From assembly GCA_903875215.1 (NCBI GenBank), contig CAIQVH010000021.1, positions 62,001 to 126,000 on the forward strand: DNA of 64,000 bases. Reading direction: 5' to 3'. Both the position numbers and the translations under genes were made by a program. Of the stretch, positions 33,339 through 43,041 are shown in pieces. How positions within the stretch are numbered: the stretch's first letter is position 1; each line of letters opens with the position of its first letter. The notes under the pieces are model-generated. The model was not told where the DNA came from, made no database searches, and saw only the letters and a list, made by a program, of their open reading frames with translations. This DNA is from an uncultured Anaerolineae bacterium (GTDB taxonomy: Bacteria > Chloroflexota > Anaerolineae > Anaerolineales > Villigracilaceae).

Positions 33339-33366
33339 CCTTTTTATTGACCCGATGGAGGACCCC

Positions 33367-34200
33367 ATGCCCAAACCCAATTCTGCCCGCCTGATCTTCA
33401 CCCTGCTCCTGTTCGCCGCGCTGACAGCCTGCAACCTGCCGACAGCCGCCACCCCACTGCCCACCGCCAGCCTCCAGCCGCCTACGCAAACACTCTTGCC
33501 GCCCAGCGCCACCTCCGCGCCGACGGAAACCGCCACGCCAGCGGACACTGCAGCGCCCACCCTGCCCCCCACACCAGCCGAAACCGCCACTCCCCAACCC
33601 ATCACCGCCCGCCTGCTGCAAGACAGCAACTGCCTGAGCGGCCCAGCCGGAAACTATGAACTTGTCAGCACCTACCCGGTCGGCGCGCGTGTCGAGGTGA
33701 TCGCCAAAGACCTGGGCGGCTACTTCTGGCTCATCCGCGACCCGGCCAACCCCGACCAAACCTGCTGGCTGAACAGCACCAGGATCGAAATTGATGGGGA
33801 TACCAGCACCCTGGCGGCCGTCACGCCCCCGGCCTCGCCCACCCCCGTGCCGGCCTTTACCATCGCCTACAAAAACAGCGACATCTGCAAAGGCCCCTTC
33901 ATGCGTTTTGAAGTTGTCAACAACGGCGGCGAACAATTCCGCTCAGCCTACATCAAAATCACCGACCAGAAAACCGGCGAAATCAGTGAACAGGCCGTGC
34001 TGGCTTTCGACTTCACCGTCGGCTGCGTCGTGGCCAGGAACATCACCCCGCTCAAGCCTGGCTCCACCGGCTACCTGCAAAGCACCCCCTTCAAAAAACC
34101 CTACCTCGGACACAAAATCAAGGCCACATTCATGTTATGTACCGAGCAAGGCCTGAAAGGCGCCTGCGCCACCCAAACGCTGGAATTTACCCCCAAATGA
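33367..34200 (+). CDS. Lipoprotein with Thr/Pro linker and SH3-like domain
   Basis: This is a 277-residue lipoprotein with lipobox LTAC (Cys22). A Thr/Pro/Ala-rich linker covers about 25-78. An SH3b-like segment follows (LLQDSNCLSGPAGNYELV, GARVEVIAKDLGGYFWLI, about 80-135), with two Cys that could pair. The C-terminal part (about 160-277) has four Cys and an Ig-like strand pattern with FMRFEVVNNGGEQFRSAYIK; no family is recognised. It should sit outside the membrane and touch the cell wall. GGAGG lies five bases before ATG 33367. A further in-frame start upstream lacks a ribosome site. Confidence 0.8.
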   Translation: MPKPNSARLIFTLLLFAALTACNLPTAATPLPTASLQPPTQTLLPPSATSAPTETATPADTAAPTLPPTPAETATPQPITARLLQDSNCLSGPAGNYELVSTYPVGARVEVIAKDLGGYFWLIRDPANPDQTCWLNSTRIEIDGDTSTLAAVTPPASPTPVPAFTIAYKNSDICKGPFMRFEVVNNGGEQFRSAYIKITDQKTGEISEQAVLAFDFTVGCVVARNITPLKPGSTGYLQSTPFKKPYLGHKIKATFMLCTEQGLKGACATQTLEFTPK

Positions 34201-34217
34201 TCCCACGGTTTTTTTCC

Positions 34218-34246
34218 TTGACGCATTATCTCTTTCAACTTAAGAT
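34218..34246 (+). promoter_or_regulatory. Promoter of gyrA
   Basis: TTGACG (34218-34223), a 17-base spacer and TAAGAT (34241-34246) predict a start near 34253 and a 58-base leader. The leader holds the inverted repeat at 34276-34293. Confidence 0.6.
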
Positions 34247-34275
34247 AGACGAAATAGAACAAATATGCAGATGCA

Positions 34276-34293
34276 CCGCGCAACTCTGCGCGG
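34276..34293 (+). repeat. Inverted repeat in the gyrA leader
   Basis: CCGCGCA-ACTC-TGCGCGG has 7-bp arms. It matches the repeat at 10970-10987 at 16 of 18 positions. In RNA it would form a hairpin just before the gyrA ribosome site. Confidence 0.45.
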
Positions 34294-34310
34294 ATTAAGA
34301 AGGGTAGCGT

Positions 34311-36938
34311 ATGGAACTCGGCCTCGTCCGCAAAATTGATATTGACCATGAAATGCAGCAAGCGTATCTCGATTACGCCATGTCCACCATCGTCGCGCGG
34401 GCCCTGCCCGACGCCCGCGATGGGTTGAAACCCGTTCACCGCCGCATTTTGTATGCCATGTACGACATGGGCCTGCGCGCCGACAGCTCCTACAAAAAAT
34501 CCGCCCGTATTGTGGGCGAAGTGCTCGGCAAATACCACCCGCACGGCGATGCCGCCGTCTACGACGCGATGGCGCGCATGGCGCAGGATTTCTCGCTGCG
34601 CACCCTGCTGGTGGATGGACAGGGCAACTTCGGCTCCATTGATGGCGACCCACCCGCGGCCATGCGCTACACCGAAGCGCGCCTGACCCCCGCCGCACTG
34701 GACATGCTCTTTGACCTGAACAAAAACACCGTCGCCTTTGGACCCAACTTTGACGACACCCTCACCGAACCCCTGGTTCTGCCGGCGGCCATCCCCAACC
34801 TGCTGGTCAACGGCGCGACGGGAATTGCCGTGGGCATGGCCACCAGTATCCCGCCGCACAACCTGGGCGAAGTGGTGGACGCGCTCGTCTACATGCTCCA
34901 GCACTGGGAAAAACTCGACGATATTGATATTGCCCACCTGATGGAATTCATCCAAGGCCCCGATTTCCCCACCGGCGGCGTGATCATCCAGGAGGCGGGC
35001 GAGGAAGGCCTGGAAGCGGCCTACGGCTCGGGCAAGGGCAAAGTCACCATCCAGGCGCGGGTTCACATCGAAGAAATGGAACGCGGCAAAAGCCGGTTAA
35101 TCGTCACCGAATTGCCCTACATGGTCAACAAATCCAGCCTGATCGAACGTATCGCCGAATTGGCGCGTGACGGGCAGCTGGAAGGTCTCTCCGACCTGCG
35201 CGACGAATCTGACCGCCAGGGCATGCGCATTGTCATCGAGCTGACCAAAAACGTTGACCCCGAAAAGGTGCTGGCCGAACTGTACCGGCGCACACCCATG
35301 CAGACCACTTTCAGCATCATCCTGCTGGCCCTGGTGGATGGCGAGCCGCGCATGTTGACGCTTAAGCAGGCGCTGCGGGTCTATATCGAACACCGTCTAA
35401 CGATCATCAAGCTGCGGGCCGAGTATGACCTGGAAAAAGCCCGGGCGCGGGCCCACATCCTGGAAGGTTACCTGATTGCCCTGAAAAACCTGGATGAGAT
35501 CATCGAACTGATCAAAAAATCGCCGGATGTTGAAACCGCGCGCGAACGCCTGATGAAGCGCTTTAAACTGAGCGATCTGCAGGCCAACGCCATCCTCGAA
35601 ATGCAGCTGCGCCGCCTGGCCGCGCTGGAACGCAAGAAAATTGAAAACGAGTACAAAGAAGTTCAGGAACTGATCAAGAACCTGGAAAGCTTGCTCAAAT
35701 CGCCTGCCAAGATGCGCGCGCTGGCCGCCGAAGAACTGCTCAGAGTCAAAACCGCCTACGGCGACAAGCGCCGCACGCACATCATCAGCCTGAAGGAAGG
35801 CAAGCAAAAGAAGCATGTCCTCACTTCAGCCCAACTGCTGCCCGAACAGATCGTCTGGGTGGGGATGAACGCGGAAGGGCTGATCAGCCGCACCCACGAC
35901 GAAAAGCCCCCGCGCCCAAGCGGAACCGATGCCCCGAAACTGCTCATCCGCGCCAACTCCACCGACACGCTCTACCTGGTCTCGGAGCGCGGCCAGGCTG
36001 CGGCAATCGCCGTCCATACCCTGCCCGAAGCCGCCCGTCTGGCCGATGGGGTGCCTTTCTTCAAAGCCTGCGCTCTAAAAGCCGAAGAACGCCCGCTGGC
36101 GGGTTTTGCCCTGCCGGCGCGCAAATCCATCTTCCCCGAAGAAACCTGCCTGATGACCATGACGCGCGGCGGGATGCTTAAAAAATCCTTGCTGACCGAA
36201 CTGCCCGGCCCTTCCGCCCAGACCTTTGCGCTTTGCAAAGTCAACGATGGCGACGCGCTCGGCTGGGTGGCGCTGACCGACGGAAAAAAAGAAATCCTGC
36301 TGATCACCGCGCTCGGCTTTGGCATCCGCTTCCCCGAAGACGACATCCGCCCGATGGGGCTGGCAGCGGCGGGCGTCAACGGCATCAAGCTGGGCATCGG
36401 CGACCAGGTGATTGGCGCGGAAGTCCTGCCAGCCGACCCGAAAAACTCCAGCGCAGCCGAACTATTCCTGGTATGCACCGACGGCAAGGCCAAGCGCCTG
36501 CAACTCAAAGAATTCCCAATCCAGGGACGCTACGGCAAGGGCGTCATCGCCTGGGAAATGCAGCTGGGTGTCAGCCTGGCCGGGTTGGCAATTGGCAAGG
36601 GGACACACAGTGTCACCCTGCACCTGCGGAAAGCCGCCCCCCGACAGATCCGTCTCGATGAAGCCGGGCTGAAGAAACGTGCCGCCACCCGCGGCGATGC
36701 GGTGGTGGAAGTGAAGGTCGGCGATGGCGTGATCGGCTTGACGGATGGCTGGCTGGCCGAACGATATGTGGAGATCAAAACCGACTCCAGGCCGGAACCC
36801 GCCGCAAAAGCGCCAGCGGCCCAGAAGACTCCCCCCGCCAGGCAACCCGCCGCGCCGAAAACGGCCGCCAAAAAAACTACCACCAAACCGCCCGCTGCAA
36901 AGCCCGCCCCGGCCCGCAAAAGCCCCCCCAAGAAATGA
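34311..36938 (+). CDS. gyrA: DNA gyrase/topoisomerase subunit A
   Basis: This is an 875-residue type IIA topoisomerase cleavage subunit. The catalytic Tyr120 sits in [10 protein letters not shown] and the quinolone-determining loop reads [12 protein letters not shown] (about 74-85). Position 81, equal to E. coli Ser83, is Ala; Asp85 equals Asp87. The C-terminal pinwheel (about 515-815) has blades such as [15 protein letters not shown] and [15 protein letters not shown], but I do not find the QRRGGKG GyrA box, so supercoiling versus ParC-like activity is open. The last 45 residues are a Lys/Ala/Pro tail like histone H1. The ATG has GAAGGG upstream. gyrB is not in the window. Confidence 0.93.
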   Translation: MELGLVRKIDIDHEMQQAYLDYAMSTIVARALPDARDGLKPVHRRILYAMYDMGLRADSSYKKSARIVGEVLGKYHPHGDAAVYDAMARMAQDFSLRTLLVDGQGNFGSIDGDPPAAMRYTEARLTPAALDMLFDLNKNTVAFGPNFDDTLTEPLVLPAAIPNLLVNGATGIAVGMATSIPPHNLGEVVDALVYMLQHWEKLDDIDIAHLMEFIQGPDFPTGGVIIQEAGEEGLEAAYGSGKGKVTIQARVHIEEMERGKSRLIVTELPYMVNKSSLIERIAELARDGQLEGLSDLRDESDRQGMRIVIELTKNVDPEKVLAELYRRTPMQTTFSIILLALVDGEPRMLTLKQALRVYIEHRLTIIKLRAEYDLEKARARAHILEGYLIALKNLDEIIELIKKSPDVETARERLMKRFKLSDLQANAILEMQLRRLAALERKKIENEYKEVQELIKNLESLLKSPAKMRALAAEELLRVKTAYGDKRRTHIISLKEGKQKKHVLTSAQLLPEQIVWVGMNAEGLISRTHDEKPPRPSGTDAPKLLIRANSTDTLYLVSERGQAAAIAVHTLPEAARLADGVPFFKACALKAEERPLAGFALPARKSIFPEETCLMTMTRGGMLKKSLLTELPGPSAQTFALCKVNDGDALGWVALTDGKKEILLITALGFGIRFPEDDIRPMGLAAAGVNGIKLGIGDQVIGAEVLPADPKNSSAAELFLVCTDGKAKRLQLKEFPIQGRYGKGVIAWEMQLGVSLAGLAIGKGTHSVTLHLRKAAPRQIRLDEAGLKKRAATRGDAVVEVKVGDGVIGLTDGWLAERYVEIKTDSRPEPAAKAPAAQKTPPARQPAAPKTAAKKTTTKPPAAKPAPARKSPPKK

Positions 36939-36943
36939 CCCGC

Positions 36944-36971
36944 AAGCCCCGCGCTCATCAGCGCGGGGCTT
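36944..36971 (+). terminator. Hairpin after gyrA
   Basis: A perfect 12-bp stem (AAGCCCCGCGCT and complement, four-base loop) lies six bases past the stop codon. No T-run follows, so termination may be partial. Confidence 0.55.
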
Positions 36972-37074
36972 GTCAATCCATGCCAGGTTGATAGCCTCCG
37001 GTTAGCTGGCGAACAGGTTGAAACAGACCCGATCGGGTATCCTTTTTAGCAGAAAAAGCGCTGGAAGGAAACCC

Positions 37075-37737
37075 ATGTCACCCACTCTCTTTTACAAGAT
37101 CGGCCGAAATGTGATCCGGGCCTACGCCCGCCTCATGCTCAAGCTGGATATTCAATCGCATCTGCAGCTGCCCGCCGGGCCGGTCCTGTTCGCCGCCAAT
37201 CATCCCAGCACCACTGACCCAATCTTCATTCATCTGATCGCCCCCCGGCCCATCAGCGTCATGATCACCGCCAAGGTTTTCAGCATCCCCGGGCTGGGTG
37301 CGTACATGCGCAGGATGCAGCAGATCGCCGTCACGCCGGGGCAGGGCGAACAGGTGCTGGAAACCGCCCGCCAGGTGCTCGACGCAGGCCGCTCGGTGGC
37401 GATTTTCCCCGAAGGGCTGATCAGCCCGGTGGATGGATTCCACACCCCACGCTCGGGAGTAGCCCGGCTGGCCCTGAAGACTGGCGTCCCGGTCGTTCCG
37501 CTGGGGATTTATCTCGCCGAAGAGAACTGCAAACGCATCCCCACCACGCTGGAAGGCGAACCTGACCTGATTACCTGGTATCTGCGCGGGCCCTACGCCA
37601 TCACCATCGGCCGGCCGCTGTGGTTCAGCGGCAGCGCTGACGACCAGCCGCTGGTTAAATCCATTGCCGAGACGATCATGCAGCAGATCCGCGGGCTGGC
37701 GCACGAAAGCCGCCAGCGCGCTCTGGAAAGCGCGTAG
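37075..37737 (+). CDS. PlsC-like 1-acylglycerol-3-phosphate acyltransferase
   Basis: This 220-residue acyltransferase has the NHPSTTD block (NHx4D) near residue 40, FPEG near 115 and the VPVVPLGIYLA block, which together form the LPLAT active site. Family members acylate lysophosphatidate during phospholipid synthesis. It lacks an obvious N-terminal membrane anchor, so peripheral membrane binding is likely. GGAAGGAAACCC precedes ATG 37075. It is a single-gene unit ended by the hairpin at 37739-37772. Confidence 0.9.
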   Translation: MSPTLFYKIGRNVIRAYARLMLKLDIQSHLQLPAGPVLFAANHPSTTDPIFIHLIAPRPISVMITAKVFSIPGLGAYMRRMQQIAVTPGQGEQVLETARQVLDAGRSVAIFPEGLISPVDGFHTPRSGVARLALKTGVPVVPLGIYLAEENCKRIPTTLEGEPDLITWYLRGPYAITIGRPLWFSGSADDQPLVKSIAETIMQQIRGLAHESRQRALESA

Positions 37738-37738
37738 A

Positions 37739-37772
37739 AAAGAAAGAGACCGGGCAGCCGGTCTCTTTCTTT
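37739..37772 (+). terminator. Intrinsic terminator after the acyltransferase gene
   Basis: A perfect 15-bp stem (AAAGAAAGAGACCGG and complement, loop GCAG) ends in CTTTCTTTG. Confidence 0.85.
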
Positions 37773-37854
37773 GTGAGGCGCTTGATCAGGCTGGCCGTTT
37801 CTCAGCCAGCTTTGCCGGGGAGTTGGCAATCCGGCAACCTGTATCAATCTCGGG

Positions 37855-38565
37855 TTACTGCAGGACGGAGAACAAGATAATGATGCAGGTCAGCAGGATG
37901 ACCGCCACCAGGGCCAGGACGCCGGGCAGCCAGGCGCCCTGCACGCCGAAAATGATTCCGGTGAACATGGCAATGGCCAGCGCGCGCCGGGCCGAGCTCA
38001 TGCTGATGCGCGGGCCAGGGAATTCGACGCGTGGCTGCAGCAGCCACAGGCCCAGCAGGGTGAAAATCAGGCTAAGACCCAGCCAGAGCGCCAGAAGAAC
38101 CTGCCCGCTGAGCCCAGGCGCATTGATCACCAGGATGCCGCAGGTATCTTCTGCCAGCGGGGTCTGGTAATCTGGGAAGCGGTAGGCTTTGGCAAACACG
38201 AAAAAATTGAGGTCGATGTTGTTTGCCGAGAGCGGCCAGACCAGGCTCTGGCTTTGGCCGGGGGCCAGCTTGACCTGCACCTGGTCGGTAAATCGCAGGC
38301 CGGGCGTGCTGATTTCCACGCGTACCACCGGCGCAATCGGCAAATCATGGTCATTGTGCGCCGTCACCGTCAGGTGGGTGACTTCAGAGCGGGTCATCAG
38401 AGGTGGACAGACCAGCCCGTTCAACGGGGTATTGGTCAAATGCGTCAGACCGTAGAAAACCGCCTCCAGGTCGGCCCAGGCCAGGCCGCCAAACAGCAGC
38501 GTACCCAGCAGGATGCCAGTGGCAAATGTGATCATTCCGGGGAAGTTTTTGTAATTTTTTATCAT
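37855..38565 (-). CDS. Membrane protein of unknown function
   Basis: This 236-residue protein has an N-terminal membrane helix (about 11-31), an external domain of about 110 residues with an Ig-like strand pattern (THLTVTAHNDHDLPIAPVVR, LVWPLSANNIDLNFFVFA), and three C-terminal helices (about 150-235). The external domain has two Cys. I do not recognise the family. A TAAAAT box ends nine bases before the ATG and there is no Shine-Dalgarno sequence, which suggests a leaderless or nearly leaderless mRNA. It is convergent with the acyltransferase gene and divergent from radC. Confidence 0.65.
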   Translation of the reverse strand: MIKNYKNFPGMITFATGILLGTLLFGGLAWADLEAVFYGLTHLTNTPLNGLVCPPLMTRSEVTHLTVTAHNDHDLPIAPVVRVEISTPGLRFTDQVQVKLAPGQSQSLVWPLSANNIDLNFFVFAKAYRFPDYQTPLAEDTCGILVINAPGLSGQVLLALWLGLSLIFTLLGLWLLQPRVEFPGPRISMSSARRALAIAMFTGIIFGVQGAWLPGVLALVAVILLTCIIILFSVLQ

Positions 38566-38677
38566 AGCAACATGATTTTACAGCAGGTTGAGAGGGGCTG
38601 GCAATGGGCCTTCCGGTTGAAAGCCCCTCGCGCGCACTGTTGATGTAAAATAAATTCATTCCAAGGGAAGGTGCGCC

Positions 38678-39385
38678 ATGGCCAATGAATCCTCCAAACC
38701 GTTTTACCGCATCACCGACTTGCAGGTTGATGAACGGCCGCGTGAGCGTCTGATCAATTTTGGGGCAAACGTGCTCTCAAACGCCGAATTAATTGCCATC
38801 CTGTTACGCGTTGGCGTACCCGGCGAAAATGCCGTGGAAGTCGGGACGCGCCTGCTGGTTAAATTTAAGGGACTGCCCGGCCTGCACCGCGCGCCCCTGG
38901 CCGAGCTGGTTAACGAACATGGCATTGGTCAGGCCAAAGCCGCGCAGCTGAAAGCCGCCATTGAACTTGGGCGGCGACTGCGAGATGAAAAGCCTGATGA
39001 ACTCCCGGTCATCAATTCCCCGGCAAATGCCGCTGACCTGGTGCGCTATGAAATGTCGGCGTTTGAGCAGGAGCATCTGCGCGTGCTATTGCTCGACCGT
39101 CGCAACCATGTGCTGGAAATCAAAGATCTGTACATCGGCTCGACCAGTTCGGCGCAGGTGCGGGTGGCCGAAATCTTCCGCGAGGCGGTGCGCAAGAATG
39201 CCTCCGCGCTGATTGTGGTTCACAACCATCCCAGCGGCGACCCCACTCCCAGCCCGGACGATGTGGCTCTGACCCGCGCCATTGTGCAGGCGGGCAAGCT
39301 CCTGGATATTGATGTCCTCGATCACCTGGTGGTCGCTCAGAATGGCTGGGTTTCGTTGAAGGAACGCGGGTTGGGGTTTGGATAA
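38678..39385 (+). CDS. radC: RadC-family JAB-domain protein
   Basis: This 235-residue RadC has the N-terminal helix-hairpin-helix-like region (DERPRERLINFGANVLSNAE, GIGQAKAAQLKAAIELGRR) and a C-terminal JAB/MPN metalloprotease-like fold with HNHPSGDPTPSPDD (His-x-His-x10-Asp zinc site) near 185-198. The old repair role of RadC has been withdrawn; the function is uncertain, although the JAMM residues are intact. AAGGGAAGG lies before the ATG. It is transcribed alone. Confidence 0.94.
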   Translation: MANESSKPFYRITDLQVDERPRERLINFGANVLSNAELIAILLRVGVPGENAVEVGTRLLVKFKGLPGLHRAPLAELVNEHGIGQAKAAQLKAAIELGRRLRDEKPDELPVINSPANAADLVRYEMSAFEQEHLRVLLLDRRNHVLEIKDLYIGSTSSAQVRVAEIFREAVRKNASALIVVHNHPSGDPTPSPDDVALTRAIVQAGKLLDIDVLDHLVVAQNGWVSLKERGLGFG

Positions 39386-39419
39386 GAACTCGGGGACGCC
39401 CAAACACGATTCTCCCCTC

Positions 39420-40337
39420 TCAAGCCGGGTCTTCACACTCGTGCAGTTCCACGCTGCAGGCTTCTTCAACCTGGGCCGGACACGATAACAGCGGGGGGCG
39501 CACCGGCCACCGTTCAAAGCCGTGCAGGCGCGCCAACATGGCCTTGAGAATGACCGGAAAGGGAGTATAGCGGTCGAGGATACGGCGGCGGCGGTTGAGG
39601 CTTTCCTGGGCTTCAAAGGCATCGCCGCCTTGCAGGAAGATGTTCCAGACCTGGCGCAGCAGGGGCGAGTACAGGTTGGCCATGGCGGTGATGGCGCCGC
39701 CGGCGTTGTATTCAAGCGCGTGCAGGAACAGGCCGTCGTTGCCGGTCAGCACGAGCAGGTCGCGGCCAAAGCGGCCGCCCAGGGCGATCGCGAAATCAGG
39801 GTCGCCGGAAGAATCTTTGAGCCCGGCAAATTTTTGCGGGTGGGCGTCTTTCAGGCGCGCGAGCAGGTCGAGCGAGAGCCCGACGCCAGCCTGGGCAGGG
39901 ATATGGTAGCCGAGCAGGTAGCCGCCGTCGGGGACAGCCTGATTGAGCACCTGGTTGTACCAGTTGAACAGGCCGTCATCACTGGCTTTGCGGAAGTAAT
40001 AGGGCGGCAGGACCACCACACCCTGGCAGCCGAGGTCGAAGGCGGTTTTTGTCAGCTGAATGGTTTCGTCGAGGCTGGGGGTGCCGGTGCCGGCCAGCAG
40101 GCGAAAATCGGGGTGGGTTTTGTGGACGCCCTGGGCGGCGCGCAGCACGCTTTCGCGCTCGCGGGCGCTGAAAGAGGGGCCTTCGCCGGTGGTGCCAAAG
40201 AGCAGGGCGCCGTGGCAATCGCGGGTGGCGAGGAAGTTGAGAAACGGGACGACGGCTTGCGGGTTGGGGGTGGTGTCTGGGTTGAGCGGGGTCAGCGCGG
40301 CGGCGTAGACTCCGGCCAGTGGATGGCGGGCAGGCAT
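39420..40337 (-). CDS. DapA-family aldolase/lyase
   Basis: This 305-residue (beta/alpha)8 enzyme has GTTGEGPSFS near residue 48, the active-site Tyr in LGYHIPAQAG and the Schiff-base Lys in KFAGLKDSSGD near 172. Family members include dihydrodipicolinate synthase, N-acetylneuraminate lyase and sugar-acid aldolases. The neighbours give no lysine-pathway context, so it is probably a paralogue with another 2-oxo acid substrate. AAAGGAACC precedes the ATG. It lies 15 bases after the metallophosphoesterase gene, in one operon. Confidence 0.9.
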   Translation of the reverse strand: MPARHPLAGVYAAALTPLNPDTTPNPQAVVPFLNFLATRDCHGALLFGTTGEGPSFSARERESVLRAAQGVHKTHPDFRLLAGTGTPSLDETIQLTKTAFDLGCQGVVVLPPYYFRKASDDGLFNWYNQVLNQAVPDGGYLLGYHIPAQAGVGLSLDLLARLKDAHPQKFAGLKDSSGDPDFAIALGGRFGRDLLVLTGNDGLFLHALEYNAGGAITAMANLYSPLLRQVWNIFLQGGDAFEAQESLNRRRRILDRYTPFPVILKAMLARLHGFERWPVRPPLLSCPAQVEEACSVELHECEDPA

Positions 40338-40352
40338 GGGCAGGTTCCTTTT

Positions 40353-41003
40353 CTAGGGTGATGCACGGCCGGTGTGGTCAGGCACAGCGGGGTCGATTTC
40401 GAGGATTCGAAAGGGAAAGATGTTGATGACCTGGGTGCTGTAATAGCGGCTGATGTGGCTGACCAGGTTTTGACGGTAAAAGAGGGTGTGGCCGTGCAGG
40501 AAGTAGCGCGGTTTGGCCCAACGTATGAGCAGGTTGAGGGCTTTCAGGCCCTGGTGGGCGGGGTCGTCGTCGTCGTGGATGCCGTACGGGGGGGAATGGG
40601 TGATGAGCAGGTCGAGCGGGCGGCGCCAGCTGTGCAGGTAGATTTTGGACATCAGGCGGTAGACGCGCAGGTACATGTCTCTTTGCGAGTACTGGTTGGG
40701 GGTGTTCTCGTGGTAGCGCAGGCTGCCGCCCAGCCCGGCCAGGAGCAACCCCTTGTTGGCGACGACCTGGCCATCGAGGTTGAAGCCGCCTTCGACGTGC
40801 GCGCCTGGGGAGGCTGAGTAGGCAGGATCGTGGTTGCCGGGGACGTAAAAGAGCGGAATGTTGTAGAGGGTGACGAGAAATTCGAGGTAGGAATAGGGCA
40901 GGTCGCCGCAGCCGATCAGCATTTGCAGGTCGGGGTAGGTGGTGGTGACCGAGCTGGTGTACAGGCGGTCCACAATTTGATCGCTGACGGCGAGGAGTTT
41001 CAT
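40353..41003 (-). CDS. Metallophosphoesterase
   Basis: This 216-residue calcineurin-like phosphoesterase has GCGDLPYSYLEF (GD block), VPGNHDP (GNHD), LLITHSPPYG and HGHT. The N-terminal metal pair DxH is altered: SDQIVD has no His. ATG 41003 lacks a clear ribosome site, and an upstream TTG (41048) in frame is an alternative. The DapA-family gene follows at 15 bases. It is divergent from the kinase operon. The substrate is unknown. Confidence 0.88.
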   Translation of the reverse strand: MKLLAVSDQIVDRLYTSSVTTTYPDLQMLIGCGDLPYSYLEFLVTLYNIPLFYVPGNHDPAYSASPGAHVEGGFNLDGQVVANKGLLLAGLGGSLRYHENTPNQYSQRDMYLRVYRLMSKIYLHSWRRPLDLLITHSPPYGIHDDDDPAHQGLKALNLLIRWAKPRYFLHGHTLFYRQNLVSHISRYYSTQVINIFPFRILEIDPAVPDHTGRASP

Positions 41004-41051
41004 GACAGGGGGGATTTTCCCGCAAAACCGGCGCCAGTGCAAGGGCAATTT

Positions 41052-41080
41052 TTGTCATCCGTATCAGAATAGACTATAAT
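41052..41080 (+). promoter_or_regulatory. Promoter of the Ser/Thr signalling operon
   Basis: TTGTCA (41052-41057), a 17-base spacer and TATAAT (41075-41080) predict a start near 41087. An ATG at 41083 lies too close to the -10 box to be the start codon. Confidence 0.75.
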
Positions 41081-41124
41081 TTATGTCTTATTATTCTTTA
41101 GGCCTGATTCTAAAAGTAAAGGGT

Positions 41125-43011
41125 ATGGTTACACAACAAGTTCCACCACCGACCAATTCTAATGATCGCCGGACGGATGCCGGCCAGCTTCAATCTGGAA
41201 AAAACCTGGTCAATCGCTATGTGATTCAGGAAGTGATTGGCGTGGGCGGAATGGGCTCGGTGTACCGCGCCCGTGATTTGCACTTCCCGAATGTGGTTAA
41301 GCTGGTGGCGATCAAGGAGATGATCAACCAGGCGCCCGATCCTTTGGTGCGGCAGACGATCGTGCAGAATTTTGAGCGCGAGGCCAATATTCTGGCAACA
41401 CTCAGCCATCCGTCAATTCCGCGCATTTATGATTATTTCACGCTGGATAATCGCTCGTACCTGGTGCTGGAATTTATCAACGGGCGCGACCTGGAAGTTT
41501 TTTTGAGCCAGACCGAGGGTTTCCTTGGCGAGGAGCATGTGCTCGACTGGGCCATTCAATTGTGCGATGTGCTTGTTTTTCTGCATAACCACAAGCCGGA
41601 CCCGATTGTTTTCCGCGATATGAAGCCGTCCAATGTGATGGTGAATCAGTACAATCACATTGTGCTGGTCGATTTTGGGATTGCGAAGCCTTTTCAGACG
41701 GGGCAGAGGGGCACCATGATCGGCACCGAAGGGTACTCGCCACCGGAGCAATATCGCGGCGAGGCGAATGTGCAGGCTGATGTGTATGCGCTGGGGGCTA
41801 CGCTGCATCACCTGTTGACGCGCCGCGATCCGCGCCTGGAGCCGCCTTTTTCGTTTGCAGAACGTCCCATCCGCAAAATTAACCCAGGTGTGTCGGTGGA
41901 GATGGAAGCGGCGATCAATACGGCGTTGCAATACAACGTGGAAGACCGTTTCAAATCGGTGGAAGAATTTAAGCAGGCGCTGATTGCCGCCGGGCAAAAG
42001 ACTGGCTTGTTAAACCGCATTCCGTCCAGGGTGGCCAGCCCCAACCAGGCTCAGGGCATTAAACCCGTCTGGGCCTTTCAGTGCGAAGATGAGGTGCGTG
42101 GAACGCCGCTGGTGTATAACGGGATGGTCTACGCCGGGTGCTACGATAATAACCTGTACGCTGTCAACGCAGCCAGCGGCGCTTTCCAGTGGAAGTATGC
42201 CAGTGAAGGCGGAATCGTCAGCCGCCCGGCAGTGGCAGACGAGATGCTTTTCTTCGGCTCCGAAGATAAAAGGGTGCATGCCATCAGCGCCCGTCAGGGA
42301 AAACTGGCCTGGTTGTACTATACTGAAGGGCCGATTCGGTCTTCCGGGCGGATTGCGGATGGCCACCTGTTCATCGGTTCGGATGACCACCTGCTGCATG
42401 CGATCAATATCAATACCGGGCGCAAGGCCTGGCTGTTCGATACCGGTGACGAAATCCGCTCGACCCCATTTTTAATCAATGAAATGGTCTACTTTGGCAC
42501 CGAGGGCGGTGAGGTGCTGTGCCTGGATTTTCGCGGCACGGTGAAGTGGCGTTTTAAGGCCAAACGGGCGATCACATCTTCGCCCTGGGTGCAGGATAAC
42601 GTGGTGTACGTCAGTTCCATGGATGGTTTTCTGTATGCCCTGGACGCCAAATCTGGCTGGATGTTATGGCGTTTCCGCATGGAAAAGCCTTCCATCGTTT
42701 CGTCCTGTGTGGCAGATATGCTTGTTTTCACCGGCTCGGCCGATGGGCATATTTACGCCGTCGATTCCCGCAATTCCAAGGAGATCTGGCGCTTCAAGAC
42801 GAATCACCAGGTGAACGGTTCACCGGTCATTTACAAAGACGCGCTCTACATTGGCTCCATCGATAATTTCCTGTACTGCCTTGAATACCGCACCGGGCGG
42901 TTGCGTTGGAAATTCGAAACCAAAGGTCCTATCACCGGTACGCCAACAGTCTATGACGATATCGTTTATGTGGGATCCACCGATCATTTTATTTATGCCC
43001 TGCTGGCTTAA
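41125..43011 (+). CDS. Ser/Thr protein kinase with C-terminal PQQ-like beta-propeller
   Basis: This is a 628-residue fusion. The Hanks-type kinase domain (about 30-300) has the Gly loop GVGGMGSVY (39-47), Lys64 in VAIKEM, a catalytic loop with FRD (163-165) in place of HRD, DFG at 183-185 and GTEGYSPPEQY. The C-terminal 315 residues contain eight W-x-[FY] strands at about 40-residue spacing (WAFQC, WKYAS, WLYYT, WLFDT, WRFKA, WRFRM, WRFKT, WKFET), a PQQ-type propeller. Bacterial kinases of this type usually have a membrane helix before the sensor; none is visible, so the propeller is cytoplasmic. It is the first gene of a six-gene operon. Confidence 0.93.
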   Translation: MVTQQVPPPTNSNDRRTDAGQLQSGKNLVNRYVIQEVIGVGGMGSVYRARDLHFPNVVKLVAIKEMINQAPDPLVRQTIVQNFEREANILATLSHPSIPRIYDYFTLDNRSYLVLEFINGRDLEVFLSQTEGFLGEEHVLDWAIQLCDVLVFLHNHKPDPIVFRDMKPSNVMVNQYNHIVLVDFGIAKPFQTGQRGTMIGTEGYSPPEQYRGEANVQADVYALGATLHHLLTRRDPRLEPPFSFAERPIRKINPGVSVEMEAAINTALQYNVEDRFKSVEEFKQALIAAGQKTGLLNRIPSRVASPNQAQGIKPVWAFQCEDEVRGTPLVYNGMVYAGCYDNNLYAVNAASGAFQWKYASEGGIVSRPAVADEMLFFGSEDKRVHAISARQGKLAWLYYTEGPIRSSGRIADGHLFIGSDDHLLHAININTGRKAWLFDTGDEIRSTPFLINEMVYFGTEGGEVLCLDFRGTVKWRFKAKRAITSSPWVQDNVVYVSSMDGFLYALDAKSGWMLWRFRMEKPSIVSSCVADMLVFTGSADGHIYAVDSRNSKEIWRFKTNHQVNGSPVIYKDALYIGSIDNFLYCLEYRTGRLRWKFETKGPITGTPTVYDDIVYVGSTDHFIYALLA

Positions 43012-43041
43012 TCAGGACCAGCACACAAGGAGATGCCTGTG

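Noticed and set aside
41083-41085. ATG at 41083 as the kinase start
   Set aside because: It is two bases from the TATAAT box, so it would lie before the transcription start; ATG 41125 in the same frame was chosen.
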